Below, in pieces: positions 37,999-48,074 of a stretch of DNA of 64,000 bases; the first letter of the stretch is position 1; every line of letters starts with the position of its first letter. The notes beneath the pieces were generated by a model. That model saw nothing but the letters and a program-made list of their open reading frames with translations, searched no databases and had not been told where the DNA came from. The DNA is from Candidimonas sp. SYP-B2681 (lineage in GTDB: Bacteria; Pseudomonadota; Gammaproteobacteria; Burkholderiales; Burkholderiaceae_B). The position numbers and the translations under genes were made by a program. The stretch spans positions 1 to 64,000 of the forward strand of contig NZ_RYDV01000007.1 of assembly GCF_003971065.1 (NCBI RefSeq), in the 5' to 3' direction.

Positions 37999-38589
37999 AT
38001 GGTCAACGCTATTTCCGGGCGACGGGCCAGGCGGCTCTCTGTCACCATTGTGGGTTTAGTCGCCTTGTGGACCCTGGCCGGATGCGCCGCTCCACGATCG
38101 GCTTCTAAAGCCGATTTGGCTACGCAGCAGAACGTGGACTTGAGCCGCTACGCTGGCGTTTGGTATGAACAGGCCCGGTTGCCCAATCGATTCCAGGCCG
38201 ATTGTGCGGGCGAAGTCAAGGCTGAATATACCCTACAGGAAAATGACCGCATCAACGTCGTGAACCAATGTGTGAAGGAAGACGGCAGTCGGGAAGAAGC
38301 AAAGGCAGAGGGGCGTTTGTCCAGACGCTTTGCGCCGCCCGACACAGCTAGACTCGAGGTTCGATTTGCGCCCTCATGGCTCTCATGGATTCCTGCAGTG
38401 TGGGGAGATTACTGGATAATAAGACTGGAAGGGGATTACGAGTATTCCCTGGTCGGCACGCCTGACCGAAAATATCTGTGGGTTTTATCCCGCGCGAAGA
38501 ACGCCGATGAAACCACTGTAAATAGACTGCTTGACTATGCCGGTACGCAGGGCTTTCCAGTCCAACAAGTTATTAAAACCAACCAATAA
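37999..38589 (+). CDS. blc: Outer-membrane lipocalin (Blc-like lipoprotein)
   Basis: This is a 196-residue bacterial lipocalin. The N-terminus has a signal and lipobox LAGC with lipidated C29. The lipocalin motif GVWYEQARLPNRF begins at G53, and the DYWIIRLEGDYEYSLVG and LWVLSRAK strands complete the barrel signature. Such proteins bind fatty acids or lysophospholipids at the outer membrane and respond to envelope stress. AAAGG lies 8 bp before the ATG. It lies 22 bp upstream of the hydrolase gene, so cotranscription is possible. Confidence 0.93.
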   Translation: MVNAISGRRARRLSVTIVGLVALWTLAGCAAPRSASKADLATQQNVDLSRYAGVWYEQARLPNRFQADCAGEVKAEYTLQENDRINVVNQCVKEDGSREEAKAEGRLSRRFAPPDTARLEVRFAPSWLSWIPAVWGDYWIIRLEGDYEYSLVGTPDRKYLWVLSRAKNADETTVNRLLDYAGTQGFPVQQVIKTNQ

Positions 38590-38610
38590 ATTTCAGGACC
38601 TGAGCAAATT

Positions 38611-39495
38611 ATGAAGCTATTACGTTATGGCCCGGCCGGTGGCGAAAAGCCCGGATGTCTTGATGCACAAGGTCGCGTTCGCGATTTGTCGGGCACCTTG
38701 ACTGATATCGATGCACGGACATTAAGCCCGGCACAATTGAAATCCCTACAAGCCTTGAACATAGATGATTTGCCGGTCGTCGAAAAGCCTGGTCGCCTTG
38801 GCACCCCCTATTCGGGGATAGGAAAATTCATTTGTGTGGGTCTCAACTATAGCGATCACGCGGCTGAAACCGGCGCTGAAATACCTAAAGAACCCATTTT
38901 GTTTAATAAGTGGTCTGTGCCCACAGGGCCAGACGATCCAGTCGTTATTCCGAAGGGATCAGTAAAAACCGACTGGGAAGTCGAGCTCGGCGTCGTTATC
39001 GGCACCAAGGCGCGCTATGTCAGTCTGGATGACGCTTTACGCTACGTGGCCGGCTATTGCATTGTGAACGATGTGTCCGAACGTGAGTATCAGATGGAAC
39101 GCGGTGGCACGTGGGACAAAGGCAAAGGTTGCGACACGTTCGGCCCGGTAGGCCCCTGGCTGGTCACTGCTGACGACGTCCCTGACCCGCAGGACCTGGC
39201 AATGTGGCTCGAAGTAAATGGAAAGCGCTACCAAAGTGGCAGCACGCAGACCATGATTTTCAACGTGGCATATCTAGTCCATTACATCAGTCAGTTTACG
39301 ACGCTGTATCCGGGTGACCTTATATCGACCGGAACTCCGCCTGGTGTGGGACTCGGTCAAAAACCGCCGGTTTACCTCAAAGCCGGAGACGTTATGCATC
39401 TTGGCATCGAGGGTTTAGGTGAGCAACGACAAACGTTGCATGCATGGGATTCGGTCTTGCTGGACGGATTAAGCAGGACTCCCGTTGGCAATTAG
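38611..39495 (+). CDS. Fumarylacetoacetate hydrolase-family protein
   Basis: This 294-residue protein belongs to the FAH fold (acylpyruvate hydrolase, ureidoglycolate lyase and similar enzymes). It shows FICVGLNYSDHAAETG, the metal-binding DWEVELGVVIG, IVNDVSEREYQ, KGCDTFGPVGPWLV and the GDLISTGTPPGVGLG loop. The region before residue 70 is a short N-terminal beta domain. The reaction cannot be fixed; members cleave C-C bonds in beta-diketone-like metabolites. It lies between the lipocalin and the cio operon. Confidence 0.9.
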   Translation: MKLLRYGPAGGEKPGCLDAQGRVRDLSGTLTDIDARTLSPAQLKSLQALNIDDLPVVEKPGRLGTPYSGIGKFICVGLNYSDHAAETGAEIPKEPILFNKWSVPTGPDDPVVIPKGSVKTDWEVELGVVIGTKARYVSLDDALRYVAGYCIVNDVSEREYQMERGGTWDKGKGCDTFGPVGPWLVTADDVPDPQDLAMWLEVNGKRYQSGSTQTMIFNVAYLVHYISQFTTLYPGDLISTGTPPGVGLGQKPPVYLKAGDVMHLGIEGLGEQRQTLHAWDSVLLDGLSRTPVGN

Positions 39496-39572
39496 GAGTA
39501 CTATTTTAAGCACCAATACGAAGCTTTCCCGCTGTCCTGCCGATCGGGCAGCGTTTCATCAAAGGGGAATGT

Positions 39573-41006
39573 ATGGACGTAGACGCATTGTTGCTGGCAC
39601 GAATACAGTTCGGCTTCACAATCTCGTTTCATATCATATTTCCCGCTATCACCATAGGCTTGGCTAGCTACCTGGTGGTTCTCGAGGGCTGCTGGCTCAA
39701 GACCGGCAATCCGGTATTCCGAGACCTCTACCATTTCTGGAGCAAGATTTTCGCGGTCAACTTCGGGATGGGTGTCGTCTCCGGTTTGGTCATGGCGTAT
39801 CAGTTCGGGACCAACTGGAGCTTTTTTTCGGACTTTGCCGGCGGTGTAACGGGGCCCTTGTTGGCATACGAGGTGTTGACCGCCTTTTTCCTGGAAGCGG
39901 GCTTTCTGGGTGTAATGCTCTTTGGATGGACACGCGTCGGCCCAGGACTGCATTTATTCTCGACGATTATGGTCGCCCTAGGCACGCTGGTGTCCGCGAC
40001 CTGGATTCTCGCGTCCAATAGCTGGATGCAGACGCCGGCAGGCTACGAGATTATCGGGGGGCGCGTGGTGCCGGTCGATTGGCTGGCCGTCATATTCAAC
40101 CCTTCGTTTCCTTATCGCCTGGCACATATGGGGGTGGCCGCTTTTCTGGCTACCGCATTGATTGTCGCAGCTTCTGCCGCCTGGCATCTCTTGCGTAACA
40201 ACGATAACCCGGCTATACGAACAATGATGTCGATGGCCATGTGGATGCTGCTTGTTGTCGCGCCATTGCAGGCGGTCATTGGGGACTTTCACGGCCTTAA
40301 TACCCTTCAGCATCAACCCGCCAAGCTAGCCGCTATCGAGGGTCACTGGGAAAGTAAGCTCAACGAAGGGGTTCCATTAACGCTATTTGGCTGGCCCGAC
40401 ATGGAGGAAGAAAAAAACCATTTTGCCCTTGAAATCCCTCGTATGGGCAGCCTTATCCTGATGCATAGCTGGGACGGGCAGTTCGCGGGCCTGAAAGAGT
40501 TTTCTCGGGACGACCGTCCCAATGTCACGATTGTCTTCTGGACCTTCCGCATAATGGTGGGGCTGGGCATTTTGATGATAGCGCTTGGTGTTTGGGCAGC
40601 GTGGGCTCGCTGGCGCGGTCGCCTTTTTCAATCCCCCAAATTGTGGCGCTTTGCGCTGTACATGGGACCTACCGGGCTTGTCGCCATTTTGGCCGGCTGG
40701 TTCACTACAGAAGTGGGGCGTCAGCCGTGGGTCGTCTATAACGTGATGCGCACGGCCGACGCGGTGACGCCACATGGAGCCTTCGAAGTTGGCCTTACCT
40801 TGGCGCTTTTCGTTATTGTGTACTTTATCCTGTTCGGAGCGGGCACCGTGTATATATTAAGATTGATTCGCAAGGGGCCGATGTTGCACGAGGACCGGAC
40901 AGCACCCGAAGGCGGCCCCGGCGAACAGCACACACCCAGCCGTCCTCTTTCCGCAGCGCCTGATAACGATGGTGCCTCAACCGAGGCGTACGCAACCAGG
41001 GGATAA
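39573..41006 (+). CDS. cioA: Cytochrome bd-type (cyanide-insensitive) quinol oxidase subunit I
   Basis: This membrane subunit oxidises quinol and reduces O2 without proton pumping. The N-terminal FGFTISFHIIFPAITIGL carries the haem b595 ligand region (H20). The conserved GRQPW is at residues 382-386, followed by VVYNVMRTADAVTP as in the CioA branch. At 477 residues and with a short quinol (Q) loop it fits the short-loop Cio subfamily rather than long-loop CydA. The gene is the first of cioA-cioB-DUF2474, after a GGGGAAT ribosome-binding site. Confidence 0.95.
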   Translation: MDVDALLLARIQFGFTISFHIIFPAITIGLASYLVVLEGCWLKTGNPVFRDLYHFWSKIFAVNFGMGVVSGLVMAYQFGTNWSFFSDFAGGVTGPLLAYEVLTAFFLEAGFLGVMLFGWTRVGPGLHLFSTIMVALGTLVSATWILASNSWMQTPAGYEIIGGRVVPVDWLAVIFNPSFPYRLAHMGVAAFLATALIVAASAAWHLLRNNDNPAIRTMMSMAMWMLLVVAPLQAVIGDFHGLNTLQHQPAKLAAIEGHWESKLNEGVPLTLFGWPDMEEEKNHFALEIPRMGSLILMHSWDGQFAGLKEFSRDDRPNVTIVFWTFRIMVGLGILMIALGVWAAWARWRGRLFQSPKLWRFALYMGPTGLVAILAGWFTTEVGRQPWVVYNVMRTADAVTPHGAFEVGLTLALFVIVYFILFGAGTVYILRLIRKGPMLHEDRTAPEGGPGEQHTPSRPLSAAPDNDGASTEAYATRG

Positions 41007-41010
41007 GGCT

Positions 41011-42018
41011 ATGGGCATCGATCTGGCCCTGTTATGGGCGATTATTATTCTGTTCGGCATCTTGATGTATGTCGTAATGGACGGTTTTGATCTCGGCATC
41101 GGAATACTCTACCTTTTCATTCAAGGGAAAGAAGACCGTGATGTCATGATGAATACCGTGGCGCCCGTATGGGATGGCAACGAAACCTGGCTGGTGCTGG
41201 GCGGGGCGGGCCTGCTTGCGGCATTTCCACTGGCTTACTCGGTTATTCTCAGTGCCTTCATGCTGCCGCTGATTTTCATGTTGTTGGGCCTTATCTTTCG
41301 CGGCGTCGCATTCGAATTTCGATTCAAAGCGGATGCGCGGCGCCGGCATTTCTGGGATAAAGCCTTCATTGGCGGATCCCTCACCGCGACCTTCTTCCAA
41401 GGCGTGACGCTTGGCGCCTATATCGATGGCATCGATGTGGTGAATCGCGCGTATGCGGGCGGGCCGCTCGACTGGTTGGAGCCATTTGCCATCTTCACCG
41501 GCCTGGGGCTCATCGCGGCATACGCCTTGTTGGGATGCACCTGGCTCATCTTCAAGACAGAGGGACTTTTGCAGAGCCGCATGCGGCAGCTGGCGCGTCC
41601 ACTGACGTTGATATTGCTGGCGGTTATTGTCATTCTTAGTGTGTGGACACCTTTCGCCCATAGTGAAATCGCGGAGCGGTGGTTCACCTTGCCCAATCTG
41701 TTCTGGTTCGCTCCGGTGCCCGTACTGGTGTTGCTCGTTACGTGGTTTTTGCTGCGCTCGCTGAATAACGATCCCCATGCGGGCCCGTTCTTGCTCACGC
41801 TTGCACTCGTGTTTTTGGGCTATAGTGGTCTAGGAATCAGTGTGTGGCCTAATATTATTCCGCCAGATATCAGCATCTGGGATGCCTCCGGGCCGCCACA
41901 AAGTCAGGGCTTCACGCTAGTGGGCGCCCTGCTAATTATTCCGCTCATTCTCATGTACACGGCATGGTCGTATTATGTATTTCGTGGCAAAGTCAGAGCA
42001 GAAGATGGCTACCACTGA
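41011..42018 (+). CDS. cioB: Cytochrome bd-type quinol oxidase subunit II
   Basis: CioB is the second membrane subunit. The start is taken at 41011 (MGIDLALLWAII), 335 residues, because this ATG lies 4 bp after the cioA stop; an in-frame upstream ATG at 40969 is inside cioA. Features include the DGFDLGIGILYLFI first helix, the APVWDGNETWLVLGG segment and the SVWPNIIPPDISIWDA loop. The stop TGA overlaps the ATG of the next small gene. Eight or nine hydrophobic segments are visible. Confidence 0.95.
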   Translation: MGIDLALLWAIIILFGILMYVVMDGFDLGIGILYLFIQGKEDRDVMMNTVAPVWDGNETWLVLGGAGLLAAFPLAYSVILSAFMLPLIFMLLGLIFRGVAFEFRFKADARRRHFWDKAFIGGSLTATFFQGVTLGAYIDGIDVVNRAYAGGPLDWLEPFAIFTGLGLIAAYALLGCTWLIFKTEGLLQSRMRQLARPLTLILLAVIVILSVWTPFAHSEIAERWFTLPNLFWFAPVPVLVLLVTWFLLRSLNNDPHAGPFLLTLALVFLGYSGLGISVWPNIIPPDISIWDASGPPQSQGFTLVGALLIIPLILMYTAWSYYVFRGKVRAEDGYH

Positions 42019-42173
42019 TGCCCCAACAGCCCCTTAAACCTTCCAGGCTCTGGGGCCGACGTATTGCGTGGCTCGTCGGTATTTGGGCGGCCAGCATCGC
42101 TGTGCTGGCCATCGCGGCATATTTGCTGAAACTACTGATGAATTTAGCAGGCATGACCACCGGTCATTCTTGA
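42018..42173 (+). CDS. DUF2474-type small membrane protein of the Cio oxidase
   Basis: This 51-residue protein has a basic start (QQPLKPSRLWGRRIAW) and a single hydrophobic helix (about residues 18-42). Such short proteins with a W-R-R entry motif follow cioB in many proteobacteria (DUF2474). They are thought to be accessory subunits of the bd-type oxidase, comparable to CydX; the exact role here is inferred. The start codon shares the A of the cioB stop (TGATG), so translation is coupled. Confidence 0.85.
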   Translation: MPQQPLKPSRLWGRRIAWLVGIWAASIAVLAIAAYLLKLLMNLAGMTTGHS

Positions 42174-42288
42174 TCGACATCATTAGCAAGCGGCCGTCTG
42201 CATGATACCGTTTCAGGTATCTGAACTAACATTTTTCGACGCCAGCCGTTTATCGATAACATTCTGGCGTACGCATAAGGACTAAACG

Positions 42289-45138
42289 ATGCAACAACTG
42301 GAGAGCACGGCGATTGCGCTGGCTGAACCTCAAGATATTTCTACCGAAGTACTCATCGAGAAATACGCCAAGGGTGGCGAAACCAGCATAGCCGAGGTTC
42401 GCGCACGCGTGGCCAATGCGCTGGCGCAGGTTGAGGAACCGAAGCAAAGAAAGAAGTATGCAGAGGACTTCTTCTGGGCGATGCAGCACGGTTTTATTCC
42501 CGCCGGTCGTGTTAATAGTGCGGCAGGTACCGATCTGCAGAGCACCCTAATTAATTGCTTCGTGCAGCCGGTAGGCGATTCCATTACCGAACAGGTCGGC
42601 GGCAAGCCTGGGATTTATACGGCACTGGCTCAAGCGGCGGAAACGATGCGCCGAGGCGGCGGTGTTGGCTACAATTTTTCGGCCATCCGTCCGCGGGGCG
42701 CCATCGTCAAAGGCACCGGCAGCAGCGCGTCGGGGCCAATTTCCTACATGAGGGTGTTTGACCGCTCGTGCGAAACGGTGGAATCCGCTGGCGCCCGACG
42801 GGGGGCACAAATGGCCGTTATTAACGTGGCCCATCCCGACGTAATGGAGTTCATTACCGCAAAGCAAGAGCGTGGTCAGCTGAATAACTTTAATGTTTCC
42901 GTCGGAGTCACCGATGACTTCATGCGGGCCGTTGAAGCCGGCGCGCCGTTCGAACTTACTCATCCAACAGAACCCAACGACGACCTGAAAAGCAAAGGTG
43001 CTTACCTGCGCGACGACGGTCAATGGGTGTACCGCACAGTGCAGGCCGGCGAGATTTGGGACCTGATTATGCAAAGTACATACGCTGCCGCAGAGCCCGG
43101 CGTTTTGTATCTGGACCGCATCAACGAGGAGAATAATCTCTCGTATTGTGAAACGATCGAAGCCACTAATCCCTGCGGCGAGCAGCCTTTGCCAGATTAT
43201 GGTTGTTGCTGTCTGGGAAGCTTGAACTTCACCGCTTATGTCACGGCCCCGTTCACGGCCGACGCCGCATTTGACTTCGCCCAAATGCGCAAGGCCACCA
43301 AGCTCGCGGTGCGCATGCTGGACAACGTGCTTATTGCCACCAAGTGGCCGCTGGACGAGCAGAAGCGTGAAGCCGATGCGAAACGCCGCCTTGGTCTAGG
43401 TTTCACCGGCTTAGGCGACACATTGATCATGATGGGCGTTCGTTACGATACTCAACAAGGGCGCGATCTTGCTGCCGACATGGCGCGCGAGATGCGCGAT
43501 GCCGCTTATGAAGCGTCAGTGGATTTGGCCAAGGAACGCGGCGCCTTTCCCTTGCTAGATGTCGAGAAATATTTGCAAGGTGGATTTGCGGCGCGTTTGC
43601 CCGAAAAACTGAAAAATGCAATTCGCGAGCATGGCATTCGCAATTCGCACCTGACTTCCATTGCACCGACTGGCACGATTTCTCTGGCGTTCGCCGACAA
43701 TGCCTCGAATGGCATCGAGCCGGCATTTTCCTGGTTCTACAATCGCATGAAGCGCATGGGGGATGGCAGCAAAAAGGACTACACCGTCGAAGATCACGCC
43801 TATCGCGTTTATCGCGCCATGGGGGGCGATGTCGATAATCTGCCAGAGGCCTTTGTTTCGGCGCTGGATATTTCCGCCATTGATCATATGTTGATGGTCG
43901 CGGCGGTGGCTCCACATGTGGATGCCGCCATTTCAAAGACGGTAAACGTGCCGGCCGATTATCCTTACGACGAGTTCAAGAACCTGTACATGGAGGCATG
44001 GCATCGCGGTTTGAAAGGCATTACGACCTATCGCCCCAATAGTATTTTAGGTGCTGTGCTGTCCGTTACCCCGGCAGTCGAGGGCAGCACACCTCAGCCC
44101 ATCACTCTGTCGGAGCAGGACAAACGGCTTGTCTTGACTGAAGTCGCCATGTCGCCTCCTTTGGCTTCCCTGCGTTGGCCCTCCCGTCCGGGTTTGCCAG
44201 CAGGCGCCTCGGGTTGGGTAAGTGAAACCATACATACCCCACAAGGTGAATTCGCAGTGGTTGTGGCGGATCAGTCGAATGTTCCTTTCGAGGTGTGGGT
44301 CTTGGGCGGGCAGCCTCCACGGGGGCTGGACGCTATTGCTAAAACCTTATCCACCGATATGCGTGCCAACGATCGGGGCTGGCTGCGCAAAAAACTCTCG
44401 GTGCTGGCGAATGCTTATGGCGATGGTTTTCAGATGCCTATGCCGCCCAATGGCGAACTCGTGCAGGTCCCCAGCGCTACCGCCGCGTTGGCCAAGCTGG
44501 TTGAATGGCGCTATAACGACCTTGGCGCGCTTGCTTCCCAAGCCAGCGACCCCACACCTGTTTTGAATGCGCTTTTCGCACCGCACGAGCCTAAAACCGG
44601 TACCGACGGCACTCTGGCCTGGGTCGCTGATGTACGCAATCCATCTACCGAAGATGATTTCGTTCTGATGCTCAAAGAGCTACAGATGCCCGACGGCAGC
44701 CGCCGGCCGTATAGCATGTGGCTTACGGGTGCCCATCCGCGAGCACTGGACGGGCTTTGCAAGCTGTTGAGTCTGGACATGCGGGTCGTTGACCCGGCCT
44801 GGATCGGCATGAAGCTGCGCAAGTTGCTTAATTATGCCGAACCGCGCGGTGACTTCCTGGCGCGGGTGCCTGGTAGCGAGAAACAGGCTAATTATCCTTC
44901 GACGGTAGCGTATGTGGCCCAGTTGGTGATTCATCGCTATGCAATGCTGGGCATTCTGACCGAAGAAGGGATGCCAGTGAACGCGATGGGCGTTGTGGCC
45001 GACGAGCCGAAACAACATACTACGGTCAGCGTCACGATGCTCGGCAAACCGTGCAACGAATGTGGCAATCATGCCGTTATCAAGAAGGATGGTTGTGATT
45101 TTTGTACCGCATGTGGTGCGATAGGCAGCTGCGGCTGA
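42289..45138 (+). CDS. nrdJ: Adenosylcobalamin-dependent ribonucleotide reductase (class II)
   Basis: This 949-residue NrdJ makes deoxyribonucleotides with adenosylcobalamin and needs no O2-dependent radical. The active-site [14 protein letters not shown] has cysteine C296. The core is at residues 1-600. After this come two similar TSCPD-type segments (about 667-742 and 808-884), each beginning with a W-V/L-x-G-x-x-P-R-(G/A)-L-D signature and ending in an (E/H)-(W)-R-Y helix. The C-terminus (922-949) carries seven cysteines. No cobalamin riboswitch is apparent in the 115 bp upstream. It starts at ATG after AAGGA. Confidence 0.95.
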   Translation: MQQLESTAIALAEPQDISTEVLIEKYAKGGETSIAEVRARVANALAQVEEPKQRKKYAEDFFWAMQHGFIPAGRVNSAAGTDLQSTLINCFVQPVGDSITEQVGGKPGIYTALAQAAETMRRGGGVGYNFSAIRPRGAIVKGTGSSASGPISYMRVFDRSCETVESAGARRGAQMAVINVAHPDVMEFITAKQERGQLNNFNVSVGVTDDFMRAVEAGAPFELTHPTEPNDDLKSKGAYLRDDGQWVYRTVQAGEIWDLIMQSTYAAAEPGVLYLDRINEENNLSYCETIEATNPCGEQPLPDYGCCCLGSLNFTAYVTAPFTADAAFDFAQMRKATKLAVRMLDNVLIATKWPLDEQKREADAKRRLGLGFTGLGDTLIMMGVRYDTQQGRDLAADMAREMRDAAYEASVDLAKERGAFPLLDVEKYLQGGFAARLPEKLKNAIREHGIRNSHLTSIAPTGTISLAFADNASNGIEPAFSWFYNRMKRMGDGSKKDYTVEDHAYRVYRAMGGDVDNLPEAFVSALDISAIDHMLMVAAVAPHVDAAISKTVNVPADYPYDEFKNLYMEAWHRGLKGITTYRPNSILGAVLSVTPAVEGSTPQPITLSEQDKRLVLTEVAMSPPLASLRWPSRPGLPAGASGWVSETIHTPQGEFAVVVADQSNVPFEVWVLGGQPPRGLDAIAKTLSTDMRANDRGWLRKKLSVLANAYGDGFQMPMPPNGELVQVPSATAALAKLVEWRYNDLGALASQASDPTPVLNALFAPHEPKTGTDGTLAWVADVRNPSTEDDFVLMLKELQMPDGSRRPYSMWLTGAHPRALDGLCKLLSLDMRVVDPAWIGMKLRKLLNYAEPRGDFLARVPGSEKQANYPSTVAYVAQLVIHRYAMLGILTEEGMPVNAMGVVADEPKQHTTVSVTMLGKPCNECGNHAVIKKDGCDFCTACGAIGSCG

Positions 45139-45289
45139 GTCTCAACGGCGTTAGTTAGCAGCTCATGTCTTGGTGGCGTTGTAATAGCGGCATGTTTCAT
45201 CACCGCGAAGAAATGGATTTCTTTAGCAAGGTGAACATGCCCCAAATTGCTTTCTGTATTGGTGGTCGCAGCCGCCATGTGCGGGAACC

Positions 45290-45322
45290 GGACAGGCTTC
45301 TGGCAAAGCCATGAGCCTGTCC
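45290..45322. terminator. Hairpin between nrdJ and the acylase gene (convergent)
   Basis: GGACAGGCT and AGCCTGTCC form a perfect 9-bp stem, with an inner TGGC/GCCA pairing in the loop. It lies 18 bp after the convergent acylase gene's stop on the minus strand and about 150 bp past the nrdJ stop. No long T run follows, so it is a candidate only. Confidence 0.5.
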
Positions 45323-45340
45323 TAGAGCCGCTTTATTCCT

Positions 45341-47791
45341 TCAGCGTTCGTCCGGGGAGAGGTTGATCGTGGTCTCGGTATTGGCTTGCACTGCGTCCAT
45401 GGAATACACCAAGGGGAAATATTGCCCACCGACCCATAATGGCGCCAAGTCGCGGTAGTGCTTGCTGTTGACGTTCCCCGATTGCCCCGGGGTGTTTATG
45501 ACTTGCGACGCATCCCAATTCCCAACATCCAGGATCATTCGGTAAGAAGCGCCCGACTGCAACTGGAAGTTCTCGTTGTAGCTGGCCGCGAGCGGCGTGT
45601 ATGCAGATCCGGCCAACGGCCATTTTCCGACATTGAATCTTTCTTTATCCGCCTTATCCAGTATGGGGTTCAAAGGATGGGTAAATACCGCCTGGTGCAG
45701 ATTGCCCCATTGCCAATCTTTGGGATCTTGGCCCAGCTTTTCTTTGGTCTGTGCAACGGCCTGTTTCAACGAGCTGGTCAATACCGTATCGCGCGCTTCT
45801 GTGGATAGCCAGCCTTCTGGTTTTTCCAGCACTTGTATGATTCTTTCTACGTCGCCCTGGCCCACCAGCTTCGCCGCGTCGGGATCTACTGCCGGCTGGA
45901 CCAAGGCCTTCCTCAGATGCCTGCTTAACCATACCTCGAACAATGCCGCTTCTGGGCTCTCAACCGTTTCGTTTCCATCCCAGTTCTTGAGCAGGTTCAC
46001 GCCTTGTCGGGTGTCGTCGTCGGTAGGTTCAGGAACGTTTTTCAGCAAGGCGACCAGACGTACTGCAGGCAATGAAGTGGTATCCAGCTGCCAGGCTTTG
46101 GAATCTTCTATCGAAGATTTATCGTTCTTGGCGATCAATGCCTTCAGGCGCTTGGCACGGGAATCGTTGCTCCATTCATAGCCGATGGCTTTCTTATAGG
46201 CAGGATGGTCCGGAGGTATATTGTTTTCGTTTGCCGTGACGATATAGCCCTTTTCGGGATTATGCTCGGAGGGTAATTCGTCCATGCTGCGATAGTCGGC
46301 CCACTCGTAGCGGCCATCGCCCGGTACGGGAGTCAGGCCGTCCCAATTTGGTCGGTTTACGGTCAGGCCGCCCGGCATCCACGCAATATCGCCGTTCTTG
46401 TCGGCAAACACCTGGTTTTCGCCAGGAGCGCCCCAGCGGTTCATCGCCGCGCGAAACTGGTCCCAGTTTTGGGCGCGCATATAGTCCATCGATCCAAAAT
46501 ACGGAGCCATGCCGAAGTCTAGCCAGGCGGCGCGCAGGGCCCACGCCTGGTTCTTGGCGTCGTCTTTGTATAGCAGCGGGCCATGCCGGGTGAAGACAAT
46601 ATTTTCCTTGCGCGGGGCACTTTCGCCTTTGACGTCGATGTCCTCGGTGATTACCTTGAACGGCTCCCAACGGCCTTTGTATTTGTATTCGGATTTATTG
46701 TCGGGATTAAGTTCATATCCATAAACGTCTTCCTGATCCATATAAAAGCGGGTGAGCCCGAATCCTATGGTGCCGTTATGGCCAATGGATATGCCAGGCA
46801 AGAACGGTTCGCCGGCACCAATGACGCTCAGGCCGGGGGCGTTTAGGTGGCTGATATAACGAAGGCTGGGCGCACCATGGGAGCGGTGGGGATCGTTCGC
46901 CAGGATAGGCCGCCCCGTTGTCGTCCTTTCGCCGGCGATAACCCAATTGTTCGATCCAAAGCCACGGGCGGTATCGCTGTTGAAGTCGATGACGTTATAA
47001 AGCGAAGCAATATTGGTGCTTTTTTCGGTGGTGGCCTTAATGGCTTCTTTTGAAAATTTGGGCGTCGCTGTGGCCAAGTCATAGGCTTTCTTCAACTGAG
47101 CGAAGGGTACGTCGCACGGATCCAGGCCTTCGGCGATCGTGGGGTCGATATTAGGCACGGTTTCACGGCGCAGCCAATCGACGCGGACCGGATCCTTTTT
47201 AATTTTGCAGAACACTTCTGCGCGGTCGATTTCATTTTTTGCATTGAGGGTGAGGCCATGGTGACGGATTCGGACGATATCCTCAGCCTTCCATTTGGAC
47301 GGCTTGTAGCCCAGCATGCGAAACTCTTCGGGCAACAGCGATGCATCTTTTTCTGTCTGATCGATATAGGCGTTGACCCCTGCCACGAACACTTCCGCTA
47401 CGCGTTTGGCGTCGGAGCCATAGGCCAGCCATTCCCTGTACATATCGCCACGGAACAGGACAGCGCGCGCCATGCGGTCGCCTTCAACGTAAGCGGGCCC
47501 AAAATCCTTGGCCATCTCGCCAAGCCCGCGTTTGCGCCAGGTATCGATCTGCCACAGGCGATCGCGCGCCGCCATGAAGCCCTGCACGTAGAAAGCGTCG
47601 TAAAACGTATTGGCATAGATATGCGAAATGCCCCATTTATCGATCAATACCTTTGCGGGTTTTTCGATGCCCGCCGTGGTATAGCTTTCGTCGTTGCCGC
47701 CTGACGTTTGTGCGTGGAGGGTGCCAGCGCACGCGGCGGTAAGCCCCAGGCTTATAGCCCACGCCAAGGCGTGTAAACGATGTGTCCTCAT
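45341..47791 (-). CDS. Penicillin acylase-family N-terminal nucleophile hydrolase, periplasmic
   Basis: This 816-residue protein has a signal peptide (TAACAGTLHAQT cleavage region) and a Ntn-hydrolase core. The predicted nucleophile is S280 in RGFGSNNWVIAGERT, where the proenzyme would be cut into alpha and beta chains. The following ILANDPHRSHGAPSLRY and GFLPGISIGHNG-type blocks are family-typical. Members cleave amide side chains of beta-lactams, N-acyl-homoserine lactones or N-acyl amino acids; the substrate cannot be assigned. AGGGAG precedes the ATG. A dyad TGTCA/TGACA (47853-47869) lies upstream. Confidence 0.9.
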   Translation of the reverse strand: MRTHRLHALAWAISLGLTAACAGTLHAQTSGGNDESYTTAGIEKPAKVLIDKWGISHIYANTFYDAFYVQGFMAARDRLWQIDTWRKRGLGEMAKDFGPAYVEGDRMARAVLFRGDMYREWLAYGSDAKRVAEVFVAGVNAYIDQTEKDASLLPEEFRMLGYKPSKWKAEDIVRIRHHGLTLNAKNEIDRAEVFCKIKKDPVRVDWLRRETVPNIDPTIAEGLDPCDVPFAQLKKAYDLATATPKFSKEAIKATTEKSTNIASLYNVIDFNSDTARGFGSNNWVIAGERTTTGRPILANDPHRSHGAPSLRYISHLNAPGLSVIGAGEPFLPGISIGHNGTIGFGLTRFYMDQEDVYGYELNPDNKSEYKYKGRWEPFKVITEDIDVKGESAPRKENIVFTRHGPLLYKDDAKNQAWALRAAWLDFGMAPYFGSMDYMRAQNWDQFRAAMNRWGAPGENQVFADKNGDIAWMPGGLTVNRPNWDGLTPVPGDGRYEWADYRSMDELPSEHNPEKGYIVTANENNIPPDHPAYKKAIGYEWSNDSRAKRLKALIAKNDKSSIEDSKAWQLDTTSLPAVRLVALLKNVPEPTDDDTRQGVNLLKNWDGNETVESPEAALFEVWLSRHLRKALVQPAVDPDAAKLVGQGDVERIIQVLEKPEGWLSTEARDTVLTSSLKQAVAQTKEKLGQDPKDWQWGNLHQAVFTHPLNPILDKADKERFNVGKWPLAGSAYTPLAASYNENFQLQSGASYRMILDVGNWDASQVINTPGQSGNVNSKHYRDLAPLWVGGQYFPLVYSMDAVQANTETTINLSPDER

Positions 47792-48074
47792 ACATGCTCC
47801 CTTTAACAGTGGTCGATGAATTTTTCTTTGACTGTTTGATGAAGCGAAAGCGTGTCATACAACTTGACAATAGTCTATGAGCTTATGTAACCAATGATTG
47901 TTTAAGGGTCGGGTAAGTTACACAATTTCTATACACTTTGCCTACGGTTTTTTCCGTATAGGCATGTAACGGCGGGTGAGCGTGACGAGGTGGGGAGTGG
48001 CGGAAGTTATGATGAGGTGCCTGGTATCGGGTTGTCGGGAAGCATGCCGGGGCTAACGATGCATGCTGGCATCT

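Noticed and set aside
42174-42288. Cobalamin riboswitch upstream of nrdJ
   Set aside because: The spacer is only 115 bp, too short, and no B12-box was seen; only small hairpins (for example ACGCCAG/CTGGCGT).
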